From JANQHS01 sp965267505 (GTDB lineage: Bacteria; Bacteroidota; Bacteroidia; Cytophagales; CCMP332), in assembly GCA_965267505.1 (NCBI GenBank), contig OZ254081.1, positions 558,001-622,000 on the forward strand: 64,000 nucleotides of DNA, written 5' to 3'. Under the pieces are notes generated by a model. The model was not told where the DNA came from, ran no database searches, and worked only from the letters and a program-made list of their open reading frames with translations. Below, piece after piece: positions 8,705-17,951 of this stretch. Numbering within the stretch: the first letter of the stretch is position 1; each line of letters starts with the position of its first letter. Both the position numbers and the translations under genes were made by a program.

Positions 8705-10593
8705 TGTGTGGTTTAACCGGATTCATAGGATACCCAAAAGGGAAGAATAGGGAAGAATTACTCTCCTCTATGATGAAGGTGATCGAGCACAGAGGGCCCG
8801 ATGCCAATGGCACCTATTTTCATGACTCGGTTTCATTTGGTCACCAAAGGCTTTCCATTATCGATATCGATCATGGAAACCAGCCATTCATTTCTGCAGA
8901 TGGCAATTACTCACTGATCTTCAATGGTGAGATCTATAATTACCTGGAGCTAAGACAGGGTTTATTGGGCAAAGGAGTAAAGCTCCTCACCTATTCAGAC
9001 ACAGAGGTATTGCTTCATTCCTATATCCAGTACGGAGAAAAAATGCTGGATATGATAAATGGGATGTTCGCGTTTGCCATTTACGACAAGAGAAAAAAGA
9101 CAAGCTTTATAGCTCGTGATCATTTTGGTATTAAGCCCTTCTATTACGCTAAGACCAATAACAGTTTCGTTTTTGGATCCGAAATTAAATCTATTCTTCT
9201 CCATCCAAATATCAAGACGGAAGTTGAGCCTTCAGCCCTTCAACAATACCTTACCTTCCAATTTGTATTGGGCGAGCAAACCATGTTCAAGGGAGTAAAA
9301 AAACTTCTTCCCGGATCGTTTATGGTTGTCGATAACGAAGGGAAGATCCTGCAGAATAAAAAGTACTGGGATCCCGAGTATAAAGTTGACAAGACAAAAA
9401 CCCAGGAGGAATTCCTTGATGAAACACTGGTATTGCTTGAAAATTCCCTGTCCATTCAAGTAAGGTCGGACGTTCCTGTTGGAGCATATTTAAGTGGAGG
9501 GATCGATTCTTCTACCATAGCTATCCTTGCAGCAAAAAATTATCCAGCAGAACTAAAAACCTTTTCTGGTGGATTTAAAGACCAGGGGCCATATGATGAG
9601 ACCAAATACGCCCGCTTGGTAAGTAAAAAGATAAATGGTGAGCATTTTGAAGTTTTTCCCGATAAGGATGACTTTATCGATAACATTAAAAAGCTAGTCT
9701 ACCATATGGATGAGCCTGCTGCCGGCCCGGGGATTTTTCCTCAATACATGGTATCCAGGCTTGCAAGCGATCAAGTAAAAGTTGTTTTAGGGGGTCAGGG
9801 AGGAGATGAGATCTTTGGAGGTTATACGCGATACTCTGTTGCTTACCTGGAACAATGCATCAAAGGAGCAATTTTCGATACCCAGGAAGAGGGTAAGCAT
9901 ATTGTTACCTTAAATTCAATCATTCCCAGCCTTCCAACCTTAAGGCAATACGTTCCGATGATCCAAAGCCAATTTGGAAATGGTCTTTTTGATGAAATGG
10001 ATAGAAGGTATTTCAATCTGATTGATAGGTCGCCCAATCTTTCATCCATTTACCAAACAGATTTCCTTTCTAACAGGAATAATGAAGCCATATTTTCTTC
10101 TTATGACAAGATCTTCAATGGAATAAAAACAAAGTCATACTTCAACAAAATGACTCATTTTGATATGAAGACATTACTTCCAGCATTGCTTCAGGTGGAG
10201 GACAGGGTCAGTATGGCAGTTTCATTAGAATCAAGGGTTCCTCTTCTTGATAAACGAATTGTAGAATTGGTGGCCAGCATGCCTCCAACTATGAAATTCG
10301 CTGGCGGCAAAACAAAATACATGCTTATTGAGGCTGTAAAGAATCTTCTTCCAAAACAAATAGTTGAAAGGAAAGACAAAATGGGATTTCCTGTTCCTAT
10401 CAATGAATGGATGAAGAAAAAGAAAATGAAAGACTTTCTTTCCGACACCTTTAATTCTAAAAAAAGCAGGGAAAGAGGGGTCTTCAAAGTCGAAGAGATT
10501 TTGGATCAAATAAACCGATCCGGCAAATTCAGCAGGGACATCTGGGGAGCCCTGAACCTGGAATTATGGTACCAAAACTTCCATGATAAATAG
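8704..10593 (+). CDS. asnB: Asparagine synthase-type glutamine amidotransferase
   Basis: This 629-residue protein has both halves of the AsnB family. The N-terminal class II glutaminase starts with the catalytic Cys2 (MCGLTGFIG), followed by EHRGPDANG near residue 28 and FNGEIYNY near residue 73. The synthetase half has the ATP-pyrophosphatase loop SGGIDSS at residues 264-270 and a GGQGGDEIFGGY motif. In glycan loci such proteins often amidate sugar carboxylates (WbpS-like) rather than making free asparagine. The position between GT2 and deacetylase genes favours that reading, but cellular asparagine synthesis cannot be excluded. The ATG overlaps the preceding stop codon. Confidence 0.9.
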   Translation: MCGLTGFIGYPKGKNREELLSSMMKVIEHRGPDANGTYFHDSVSFGHQRLSIIDIDHGNQPFISADGNYSLIFNGEIYNYLELRQGLLGKGVKLLTYSDTEVLLHSYIQYGEKMLDMINGMFAFAIYDKRKKTSFIARDHFGIKPFYYAKTNNSFVFGSEIKSILLHPNIKTEVEPSALQQYLTFQFVLGEQTMFKGVKKLLPGSFMVVDNEGKILQNKKYWDPEYKVDKTKTQEEFLDETLVLLENSLSIQVRSDVPVGAYLSGGIDSSTIAILAAKNYPAELKTFSGGFKDQGPYDETKYARLVSKKINGEHFEVFPDKDDFIDNIKKLVYHMDEPAAGPGIFPQYMVSRLASDQVKVVLGGQGGDEIFGGYTRYSVAYLEQCIKGAIFDTQEEGKHIVTLNSIIPSLPTLRQYVPMIQSQFGNGLFDEMDRRYFNLIDRSPNLSSIYQTDFLSNRNNEAIFSSYDKIFNGIKTKSYFNKMTHFDMKTLLPALLQVEDRVSMAVSLESRVPLLDKRIVELVASMPPTMKFAGGKTKYMLIEAVKNLLPKQIVERKDKMGFPVPINEWMKKKKMKDFLSDTFNSKKSRERGVFKVEEILDQINRSGKFSRDIWGALNLELWYQNFHDK

Positions 10594-11917
10594 ATTACAG
10601 GTTTATTTTCCATCTGAAAAATCAAATTGGCTCAAGTATATACTGTCTGAATTTCAAAGGATCAACAGGGCCAACTTTGAGATCATCGTTTTAAAGGATA
10701 AATCCTCACTGGTAGAAGGTACGGCTACACTCAAATACCTTCCCGAAACAGAAAAAGAGGCTGATATTCCCAACCATTCTGAAAAAAAGATCGATTCTGA
10801 AATCAGCTTTTTAGAAAACGGATTCTTTGTTCTGAAAAACTCCATCTCCAAAAACTCTTCTGCAGGATTCAGCTATGATATTTTCTGGAATGCTTTTGTA
10901 TTTCTTTCCAGACTTGAAGAGTATGAGCTGAGCAAAATCGGAAGGTCTACAAATAGCTACTCTTTAAGACATCCCAGGAAGAACAAAGAAAGTTTCCATA
11001 TCCCGGTTGTCAACCTTTTGTTCAATGAGTTGGAAGGTTTTATCATGGAAAGATTCCCATCGCTGGAATTTGATCAAAAACAAAGACCCATCCTCGCCTT
11101 TGGTCATGACCTGGATTACATTAAGAAAACGATCCAGCTTAGGATCAAGCAAGGTGGATTCCAGGTTTATAATTCTTTGAGGTCCCTTCATAGACCGACC
11201 GAATTTTTAAGGAGGGCAAAAGATGGCTTTAACTTTCTCCTCTCTGACCCTGACTACTGGCAATTCGATTACTGGAAAGAGCTTGAAAAAGCAAATAACA
11301 TAAGGTCCTGTTTCTTTGTTTATTCAAAGACCAATGAAAATAAAGGCTTAAGATCCTGGCTTCTAGATCCATCCTATAACCTGGAAAATGAGAGTCTAAA
11401 AAAGGAATTGAAAGTCTTAAAGAAGGAGGGCTTTGAAATTGGCCTTCATGGAAGTTTCAATAGTGCCTTTTTTGAAGGCTTGCTAAAAAAAGAGAAGGAA
11501 ACACTTGAAAATGAATTGGGGTTTGAAATTGGATCAACCAGGCAACATTGGCTGAATTACGAGGAAAGTTCCACCCCCTTCTTTCATGAAGAGTTAGGGT
11601 TTAATGACTATACAATTGGCTGGAATGATATTCCAGGATATAGGGCGGGAATTGCAAGTCGCTTTCATCCATATGACCATATAAACGAAAGGGCCTTTGA
11701 ACATTGGCAGGTGCCACAGCTAATAATGGACTCTCATATCTACGATTATGGGAAAGGCAACGAAGAAAGCATATTAACTTTGGCCATCGAAAAAATTAAA
11801 GAGCTAAACCAGTTTAAAAGCTCTGAAGTCTCAATCTCCTGGCATCCCAGAACATCGAGCTCAGACTATAATTGGCAGGTTTCATACGAAAGAATACTCA
11901 AGGAGGCAGTTGCTTGA
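10583..11917 (+). CDS. NodB-like polysaccharide deacetylase family protein
   Basis: The 444-residue protein has an N-terminal domain of about 160 residues like that found in Bacteroidota deacetylase-like proteins (probably DUF7033). A NodB-type domain follows, with the metal motif FGHDLDY (173-179), a CFFVYSK strand and EIGLHGS (285-291). The first motif departs from the usual TFDDG form, so catalytic activity is not assured. A late SWHPRTSS segment could supply another histidine. There is no signal peptide, suggesting a cytoplasmic location. A homologue lies at 19040-20344: both share RQH-x-L-x-YE and GW...G-x-RAG motifs. The gene starts inside the asnB 3' end (11-base overlap). Confidence 0.75.
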   Translation: MINRLQVYFPSEKSNWLKYILSEFQRINRANFEIIVLKDKSSLVEGTATLKYLPETEKEADIPNHSEKKIDSEISFLENGFFVLKNSISKNSSAGFSYDIFWNAFVFLSRLEEYELSKIGRSTNSYSLRHPRKNKESFHIPVVNLLFNELEGFIMERFPSLEFDQKQRPILAFGHDLDYIKKTIQLRIKQGGFQVYNSLRSLHRPTEFLRRAKDGFNFLLSDPDYWQFDYWKELEKANNIRSCFFVYSKTNENKGLRSWLLDPSYNLENESLKKELKVLKKEGFEIGLHGSFNSAFFEGLLKKEKETLENELGFEIGSTRQHWLNYEESSTPFFHEELGFNDYTIGWNDIPGYRAGIASRFHPYDHINERAFEHWQVPQLIMDSHIYDYGKGNEESILTLAIEKIKELNQFKSSEVSISWHPRTSSSDYNWQVSYERILKEAVA

Positions 11918-13461
11918 ATCCCTACTTAAAACATATTGAAAATGCATTGCCCAAATTAATCGCAATGGTCAATATGGATCCAGAATCAAAGACCTTCGGA
12001 TTTGCAGACCGGCAATTTTGGGCTTGGAAAACTACCGACTTCCCAAATGGAACCTATCAGGGAGTTTGTCATACTTTCTCTGTTGCAATAAAACTAAATC
12101 TCCTTGAAAAAGAGCTGGGACTCAAGCTTATCAACGCTTGCATTCTGGCGTTGCCAAAAATTCAGAATCCTAATGGCTCAGTAGAAGAAGCTTATCCAAG
12201 GGAAGATTCCTTTTGCGTTACCGCTCTGGTAGCCTTCGACTGCCTCTCAGCCATCGAACATCTCGGATCCCTTATCAGTAAAAAGGAAAAAAAGGAACTC
12301 CTGAATTGCATCAGGCCTTTGATCAGTTTCATTAGCAAGAATGATGAAACCCATGCCATCATTTCCAACCACCTCGCCACTGGGGTCGCTGCCATCTGGT
12401 TGTGGAATAAGCTGCTTGGGGAAGACAATCCTCGAGGCGATGAATTGTTAAAAATTATCCTGGATAATCAATCCAAGGAAGGTTGGTACTTGGAATATCA
12501 GGGAGCAGATCCTGGTTACCAAACCTTATGTACCTATTATCTTAGTGCCGCTCTTAAGGCTAAAAAAGATGTCAAGCTAATAGATAGTCTGAATCGCAGC
12601 CTGGACTTTCTTCAGCACTTCATTCATCCTGACGGAACAATTGGGGGGATCTATGGGTCCAGAAATACAGAAGTCTTTTATCCCGGGGGAATTAGTTCTC
12701 TTGCAAATGAAGATCTGAATGCTTCTTTTATCGAGAATATCTTTTTAGAAAATGGGGTCTCAGCCAATTCCATTTTCCCGGATTCAATTGATAGAGAAAA
12801 TCTTATTCCCCTGATCAATTCTTTTTCATTCGCGGCCCTTCATTTTAAAGAAACACAAAAGCCTTCTGAATTAGGATTTACTAGCAAGGACCTTGAATTC
12901 GAAGAAACGGGATTGAAGGTTTTTAGTAATGATGAGTATCTGTTTTATTTAAATTATAAAAAGGGAGGAGTGTTCAAGCTATTCAACTTGAGGACCAAGA
13001 ACCTTGATGCAAAGGATCATGGATTGATCCTTGAGAAGGGAAAGAAAAGTTATAATAATCAGGTTTTTGATGAAAAGGCAAAATGGAATGGAGGAGAAAT
13101 AAAATCAAGCTTTTTTCTTTCTAAGGAAAGCTATCCTAGTCATTTCCAATTTCTTCTGATCAGGTTTTTTACTCTAACGATATTTCGATTCAGATTCTTA
13201 AGAGAAAGTTTTAAATCTGCTGTGGTCAATTTATTGATCACTGGAAAATCAAAAATGCCCAATTCCGAAAATCTTAGGAAGGTGGTTTTCGAGAAAGAAA
13301 AAGTTTTAATCTCTGATAGCTTCAAGGCAACAGGAAAGTACAAGCTCAAGAGGACTAATTCATATAAGGCCATTCACATGGCCAGCAGTGGATATTCAAC
13401 AGGATCCAGCTTAATTGATCTTCCGAGTTCAAAGGTTGAATACAATTCAATTGATACCTAA
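11914..13461 (+). CDS. Hypothetical alpha/alpha-toroid-like protein
   Basis: I do not recognise this 515-residue protein as a named family. The first 300 residues are helix-rich with recurring motifs (FADRQFWAWKTTDFPNG, EAYPREDSFCVTALVAF, GWYLEYQGADPGYQTLCTYY), which recall the (alpha/alpha)-toroid of prenyltransferase/squalene-cyclase or polysaccharide-lyase enzymes. The rest is strand-rich, like the C-terminal domain of heparinase-type proteins, with one hydrophobic stretch around FFTLTIFRFRFL. No signal peptide is seen. I chose the TTG at 11914: it follows an AGGAGG sequence (11901-11906) at seven bases and overlaps the upstream stop as TTGA. A sugar- or polyprenyl-related enzyme is likely. 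Confidence 0.65.
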   Translation: MNPYLKHIENALPKLIAMVNMDPESKTFGFADRQFWAWKTTDFPNGTYQGVCHTFSVAIKLNLLEKELGLKLINACILALPKIQNPNGSVEEAYPREDSFCVTALVAFDCLSAIEHLGSLISKKEKKELLNCIRPLISFISKNDETHAIISNHLATGVAAIWLWNKLLGEDNPRGDELLKIILDNQSKEGWYLEYQGADPGYQTLCTYYLSAALKAKKDVKLIDSLNRSLDFLQHFIHPDGTIGGIYGSRNTEVFYPGGISSLANEDLNASFIENIFLENGVSANSIFPDSIDRENLIPLINSFSFAALHFKETQKPSELGFTSKDLEFEETGLKVFSNDEYLFYLNYKKGGVFKLFNLRTKNLDAKDHGLILEKGKKSYNNQVFDEKAKWNGGEIKSSFFLSKESYPSHFQFLLIRFFTLTIFRFRFLRESFKSAVVNLLITGKSKMPNSENLRKVVFEKEKVLISDSFKATGKYKLKRTNSYKAIHMASSGYSTGSSLIDLPSSKVEYNSIDT

Positions 13462-13462
13462 T

Positions 13463-14653
13463 ATGAGATTACTTGCTCGATTAAGACCCCAGATCTCATT
13501 AAGAGAACTTATTGCCGCCCTGAATCCCTTTGGGCCTTCTGTGAGATCTTTTGAGGCAGCCTTTGCAAAAAAATTCCATAACCAATACGGGGTTATGTTT
13601 TCTCATGGCCGTGCCGGATTATTTAGTCTATTTAAGGCTTGGGGTCTAAAAAATCACGAAGTCATTTGCCCTGCTTATACCTGCGTTGTGGTTCCCCATG
13701 CTATAGTTCTTTCAGGCAATACTCCTGTATTCGTAGATAGCACCAGGGCAAGTTTCAATATGGATTATGAGGAACTTGAAAAGAAGATCAATGAGAGAAC
13801 CAGGGCAATTGTCGTGACCCATTTATTTGGGTACCCTATGGATGTAGAAAGGGTTAACAAAATTGTAAAAAGTGCCGAGGAGAAGTTTGGAAGAAAGATC
13901 TATGTCATCCAGGATGTGGCACATTCATTTGGAGCAAAATGGAAAGGCAAACTTGTAACAGAATCAGGGGATGCATCCATTTTTGGCTTGAACATCTCAA
14001 AAATGATGACCAGCATATTCGGAGGAATGGTAACCACCAATGATCTGAAGACTAAAAATAGATTAAGGGAAGAAATCGACAGGGAATACAAAACTGGATT
14101 TTTAAAAGGTCTTTTTAGGTTCATTTATCTATTTGCAGTGTATTTCGCTTTTATCCCTCTTATTTATGGATTCGTTAATTGGCTTGAGAGAAAGGGATTT
14201 CTGGACCGCTTTGTTAAGTATTATGATGAAAGTAAGATCGAATTTCCCTCCGATTGGAACACTAAACCCAGCTCCGTTGAAGCTAGGGTTGGGTTGATCC
14301 AATTGAAGAAATACGATAAGATAATTTCTTATCGAAGAAAAAATGCTTTGGCCTATAAGCAACTTTTTGCAGGCAAGTCAATTGAATTCTTTGAAGATGA
14401 TCCGGGGGCTACCTACAGTCACTGCGTCGGGTTGGTGAAGGAAAGAGAAACCTGGTTAGAAGAGTTCAGAAGAAAAGGAATGCAACTGGGCATTTTAATA
14501 GAATACAATGTCCCGGAAATGAGCTCCTACATTCCATTTGCAAAGGGAGAAGAGTTCCCAAATTCATCTTATTATTCGAATCATACAATCAACTTTCCTA
14601 TTTGGATGGGGATCAGGTTGAAAGAAAAAAGTTTAAAAGATGTTGCCCTTTAA
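13463..14653 (+). CDS. DegT/DnrJ/EryC1/StrS aminotransferase family protein
   Basis: This 396-residue PLP enzyme family makes amino sugars from 4-keto or 3-keto nucleotide sugars. The sequence shows SHGRAGL near residue 47 (phosphate binding), QDVAHSFGA at 150-158 with Asp151 expected to hold the pyridine nitrogen, and FGLNISK with Lys180 as the likely Schiff-base lysine, then GGM. It departs from the common SFHPTKN form of this motif. I chose the ATG beginning MRLLARLRP, which follows the previous stop by one base; an upstream TTG would add 16 poor residues. It belongs to the wecB operon and gives this locus one of two aminotransferases. Substrate unknown. Confidence 0.85.
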   Translation: MRLLARLRPQISLRELIAALNPFGPSVRSFEAAFAKKFHNQYGVMFSHGRAGLFSLFKAWGLKNHEVICPAYTCVVVPHAIVLSGNTPVFVDSTRASFNMDYEELEKKINERTRAIVVTHLFGYPMDVERVNKIVKSAEEKFGRKIYVIQDVAHSFGAKWKGKLVTESGDASIFGLNISKMMTSIFGGMVTTNDLKTKNRLREEIDREYKTGFLKGLFRFIYLFAVYFAFIPLIYGFVNWLERKGFLDRFVKYYDESKIEFPSDWNTKPSSVEARVGLIQLKKYDKIISYRRKNALAYKQLFAGKSIEFFEDDPGATYSHCVGLVKERETWLEEFRRKGMQLGILIEYNVPEMSSYIPFAKGEEFPNSSYYSNHTINFPIWMGIRLKEKSLKDVAL

Positions 14654-15443
14654 GCAAGGCCTGGAATACCATCAAGAAAAAGGGATCTTTTCTTTTTTAA
14701 AGGGATCTCGTGAATTCGATAAACATTGGGAGATCAATGAACTTCAGGAATTACCAGAAAGCAAAGTGAGGGTGGCTGAAAAGTTTCTGGAGCCCTTCAT
14801 TATTAAGGGGATTGATGAAAAACACTTGGTGCTTGATGCAGGCTGTGGCGATGGAATTCATTTAAGCATTTTAAAGGACAAGATAAAAGAGAATGCGAGT
14901 TTAATTGGACTAGACATTTCCAGAAAGGCACTGGAAATATCTTCAAAGAGAGCCGATGGAGTTTCTTTGGTACACGCATCGGTTTCCGACCTGCCTTTCA
15001 ATTCTGAGAGTATAGATCTTGTCTTCTCATTTGGTGTGATTGCCTATTCTCCAGATCCACGAGCTTCTTTTAAAGAATTAGCTAGAGTTTTAAAGAAGGG
15101 AGGTGATTTAGGATTATGGATATATCCCAAAAAAGCCGGATTGGGGGGTATTGCCTTTAACATTGTAAGAAAGCTGAGCAACTTATTTGGACATTCCTTT
15201 ACTGTTCTTATTGCAAATTTGGTCGTTCCCTTGCTCTATTTCCTTCCAACAAGTTCAAAGATGACTTTGTCGAATTCAAGTTGGAAAGAATGCAGGGAAG
15301 TGGTTTTGGTGAATATTCAGCCATCCCAACTGTTTTTCCCCACAAGGAAGGAAATACTTAAATGGTTTGAAGAAGAGGGCATAGAGATTTTTTCCGAGGA
15401 TATGGAAAACCCGATCACTCTTTGGGGAAGAAAGAAGAATTAA
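14640..15443 (+). CDS. Class I SAM-dependent methyltransferase
   Basis: This 267-residue protein has the SAM-binding motif I VLDAGCGDG at about residues 64-72, then LIGLDISRKAL (acidic loop after strand beta2), HASVSDLPF and LVFSFGVIAY, the classic Rossmann-fold methyltransferase order. A hydrophobic stretch (LIANLVVPLLYFLP) near residue 190 may lie against the membrane. The N-terminus HQEKGIFSFLKGSREFDKHW is shared by methyltransferases of glycan loci. The gene starts inside the aminotransferase 3' end (14-base overlap) and its stop overlaps the next start codon. It probably methylates a sugar or lipid-linked intermediate; the target is not visible. Confidence 0.85.
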   Translation: MLPFKQGLEYHQEKGIFSFLKGSREFDKHWEINELQELPESKVRVAEKFLEPFIIKGIDEKHLVLDAGCGDGIHLSILKDKIKENASLIGLDISRKALEISSKRADGVSLVHASVSDLPFNSESIDLVFSFGVIAYSPDPRASFKELARVLKKGGDLGLWIYPKKAGLGGIAFNIVRKLSNLFGHSFTVLIANLVVPLLYFLPTSSKMTLSNSSWKECREVVLVNIQPSQLFFPTRKEILKWFEEEGIEIFSEDMENPITLWGRKKN

Positions 15444-16390
15444 TGAGTCTGAGAACAACCATAAGTAGAGGGACAGCGGCTCTGAGATCAGGTAGAAAGG
15501 CAGCATATCTTGGTATTCTTCTAAGGCTACTTCGCCCTTTCACAATAATTATTGACAAACTATTCAATCCTCTTCCTAAAAAGTTTGAAAAGCTCCCACC
15601 GATAATTTTTATTACAAGTCCGCCAAGATCAGGAAGCACGATTATTTACCAGGTTCTGGTGAGGAAATTTCGTTGCGTTTATTTCAGCAATCTCCATTTT
15701 TTATTTCCAAGAAATGCTAGCAGATGGTTTTTTGGAAAAGAAACTAGAAAGGAAATGAGTCTCAACTCATTAAATTATTATGGATATACTTCTTCAATAA
15801 GGGATGTCAATGAGGGAAATGAAACCTTTGACAAGATCTTTGGGCAGGAAGATACTGCCGATATTCGAAGGAGCTTTATTGAATATTTAGAGTGTTTTGG
15901 ATTGGACTCTGAAACCCCTGTCTTGATCAAAAACGTAAGGAACTACAGGAACCTGGACAAGATCAAAAAGGCAATTCCAGAAATAAAATTTTTAAGAATA
16001 CAGAGAGATCTTTTTCAAAACATCCAATCGGAGTACCTTGCCTATAAAGAGTTAAAGACCTTCCACCCTATTCCAGATGAATTAAAAGATATCGATTATC
16101 ACAAAGATCCATTGGAATTTGCAGTGCTTCAGATTTTATCTATTGGCCGGAAAATAAAGAACTCATTCTCAAAAATTGATAATGAAAGTTATATGAATAT
16201 GGAATATGAAAACTTCTGTCTTCATCCAGAGGAATGGTTCAATAAAATTTCTGACCTTTCCCCCACTTCAAAAATTCCAATTAGGAAGAAAATCAACTTT
16301 TCTTTGAATGCCTCAGAAAAAATAAAAGTAAGTAAGTCGGAGGCTGAAAAAATCAAAAACCAAATAGAATCGTTTGAGAGGCCTTACTGA
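15443..16390 (+). CDS. Sulfotransferase family protein
   Basis: This 315-residue protein has the PAPS-binding 5'-phosphosulfate loop FITSPPRSGSTIIYQVL (core PPRSGST, residues 60-66) and a later LIKNVRNYRNLDKIKKAIPEIKFLRIQRD region that fits the 3'-phosphate-binding strand and helix. A basic, amphipathic N-terminus of about 45 residues precedes it. It would transfer sulfate from PAPS to a sugar hydroxyl or amine, so the glycan may be sulfated, as marine polysaccharides often are. I chose ATG 15443 because it overlaps the methyltransferase stop (TAATG); a TTG seven codons upstream is less likely. Confidence 0.82.
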   Translation: MSLRTTISRGTAALRSGRKAAYLGILLRLLRPFTIIIDKLFNPLPKKFEKLPPIIFITSPPRSGSTIIYQVLVRKFRCVYFSNLHFLFPRNASRWFFGKETRKEMSLNSLNYYGYTSSIRDVNEGNETFDKIFGQEDTADIRRSFIEYLECFGLDSETPVLIKNVRNYRNLDKIKKAIPEIKFLRIQRDLFQNIQSEYLAYKELKTFHPIPDELKDIDYHKDPLEFAVLQILSIGRKIKNSFSKIDNESYMNMEYENFCLHPEEWFNKISDLSPTSKIPIRKKINFSLNASEKIKVSKSEAEKIKNQIESFERPY

Positions 16391-17951
16391 TTTATATAAA
16401 GAATATGGATTTCTAAAAACAATAAGGTTTTTTTTCTATCCATTAACAGGGCTTATAACTAACCCAGTTTACCTTATTCATAACTTATATCATGGATTTA
16501 GAGTCTTTTCAACAAGGAAAAGGTATATCCATTTCACTTTTAGAACGGCCTTCAATATGTACTTTTATTTTACAAGGGCATTAAATCTTAAATGGTTTGG
16601 AAAAAAGGGAACTACTCCTTTTTTGGGATTAGGAGATTATGAATTGGCACGCTGTTTTTATTATCCTAACATCTCATTTTCACTTTTTTGGAAAAATTCA
16701 GCGCGTGTTATTTTCCTAGGGCTTTTGACTTGGCTCTTTTCATGGGCGATATTTGGAATATTTACTTCTAATCCAATGATTGTTGGCCTAATTATTCTTC
16801 TTACGTTAATATCCTCAACTTTTTTTTTCAATCTTCTTTTTCAGAATTACAATATCCTTGGATGGGTCTTTTTTCCTTTTCTTTTATTTTCCATACAAAT
16901 TGAAAACGAATACCATATTGCCTTAGCCCTGCTTTTGATTGCATTTGGGAGTTTCTCAATTTCCATAATTTCTTTTTTCTTGTTTCCATATCTGGTAATG
17001 GAATATGGATTGATAGCTATTTTGATCTACCTACCTGTATCATTAAAAATTTTGATTCAGGTTCTCCCGGTTTTAAAATCTGACAGATCTCAATCAATTT
17101 TTAATAACATTTCAAAGGCAATCGGCCTAACCAAGGCAAAGGCAAAATATAAACGGACGAATAACTACCGATTAGACCAACATCTTTTTTACTACCTATT
17201 GATATATGTTCAATTTGCCGTTTCATTTTTCCTATTAAGGGCAACCATTCCTTGGATTTTTATAATAGCAATTGGGGTTTTCTCCGTTAACAAAGTCCTT
17301 TTTCGATTCCTTGATGATCAGAATTCGAGAATGTTCGTGCTCACTAGTGCAATTTTTCATTCAATTCAAACTGACAATCTACTGATATTGATACCATTTT
17401 GGGTTTTGGCTAACCCAATTCCAATCCTCTCAGGTATGGACATGTTTCGAGACAAGATAGACCAATTGATCAAGGTTAAGCCAATTGACCTTTCTGAAGT
17501 AGAGAAGAAAGTAGATAATTTTCTCAGTCCGTTGAATGAAAATTCGAAGGTCTTGTTTTCCTGGAATGATCCAGGTTCAACATACGAGAAAATTTTTGAT
17601 GGATACAGAAATCTTTTTGAAATACTGCATTATAAAGCAACTCAAAGAAGACAGATTATTAGACCAGATTGGTGGTCAATATTTGAGCTGAATTATGAAG
17701 GTGCCCAAGATTTTTGGGGAAGGGATCCTGACAAGGTCAGTAATCAAATGAAAAAATGGGGGTTGGGTTACTCGATTATTTACCAGGAGGATAAAAAGGA
17801 ATTAGAAAACAAGTGGATAGATAGTGGGTTTTCGGAATTATCAGCCATTCATTGGGATTTTCTAGAGGATGATATAAAGGATTACTCAAAGCTTTCGTAT
17901 TCGAAGCTGAGTTGGTTTCTTCTAGAAAAAAAATCTAAGCAAAGTCCTTAA
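16374..17951 (+). CDS. Hypothetical polytopic membrane protein
   Basis: I do not recognise this 525-residue protein. Roughly residues 95-330 contain about eight to ten strongly hydrophobic, Phe-rich helices. The C-terminal 170 residues are soluble, with motifs VLFSWNDPGSTYEKIF, RPDWWSIFELNYEGAQDFWG and GLGYSIIYQED. That layout of a membrane core plus a soluble tail is reminiscent of GT-C glycosyltransferases or polymer-processing proteins, but I see no diagnostic motif. The likely start is a TTG at 16374 that overlaps the sulfotransferase end by 17 bases; a stop codon blocks extension upstream and no ATG is near. The stretch looks richer in A and T than its neighbours by eye, which may indicate a different origin. 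It is the last gene of the wecB operon. Confidence 0.6.
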   Translation: MRGLTDLYKEYGFLKTIRFFFYPLTGLITNPVYLIHNLYHGFRVFSTRKRYIHFTFRTAFNMYFYFTRALNLKWFGKKGTTPFLGLGDYELARCFYYPNISFSLFWKNSARVIFLGLLTWLFSWAIFGIFTSNPMIVGLIILLTLISSTFFFNLLFQNYNILGWVFFPFLLFSIQIENEYHIALALLLIAFGSFSISIISFFLFPYLVMEYGLIAILIYLPVSLKILIQVLPVLKSDRSQSIFNNISKAIGLTKAKAKYKRTNNYRLDQHLFYYLLIYVQFAVSFFLLRATIPWIFIIAIGVFSVNKVLFRFLDDQNSRMFVLTSAIFHSIQTDNLLILIPFWVLANPIPILSGMDMFRDKIDQLIKVKPIDLSEVEKKVDNFLSPLNENSKVLFSWNDPGSTYEKIFDGYRNLFEILHYKATQRRQIIRPDWWSIFELNYEGAQDFWGRDPDKVSNQMKKWGLGYSIIYQEDKKELENKWIDSGFSELSAIHWDFLEDDIKDYSKLSYSKLSWFLLEKKSKQSP

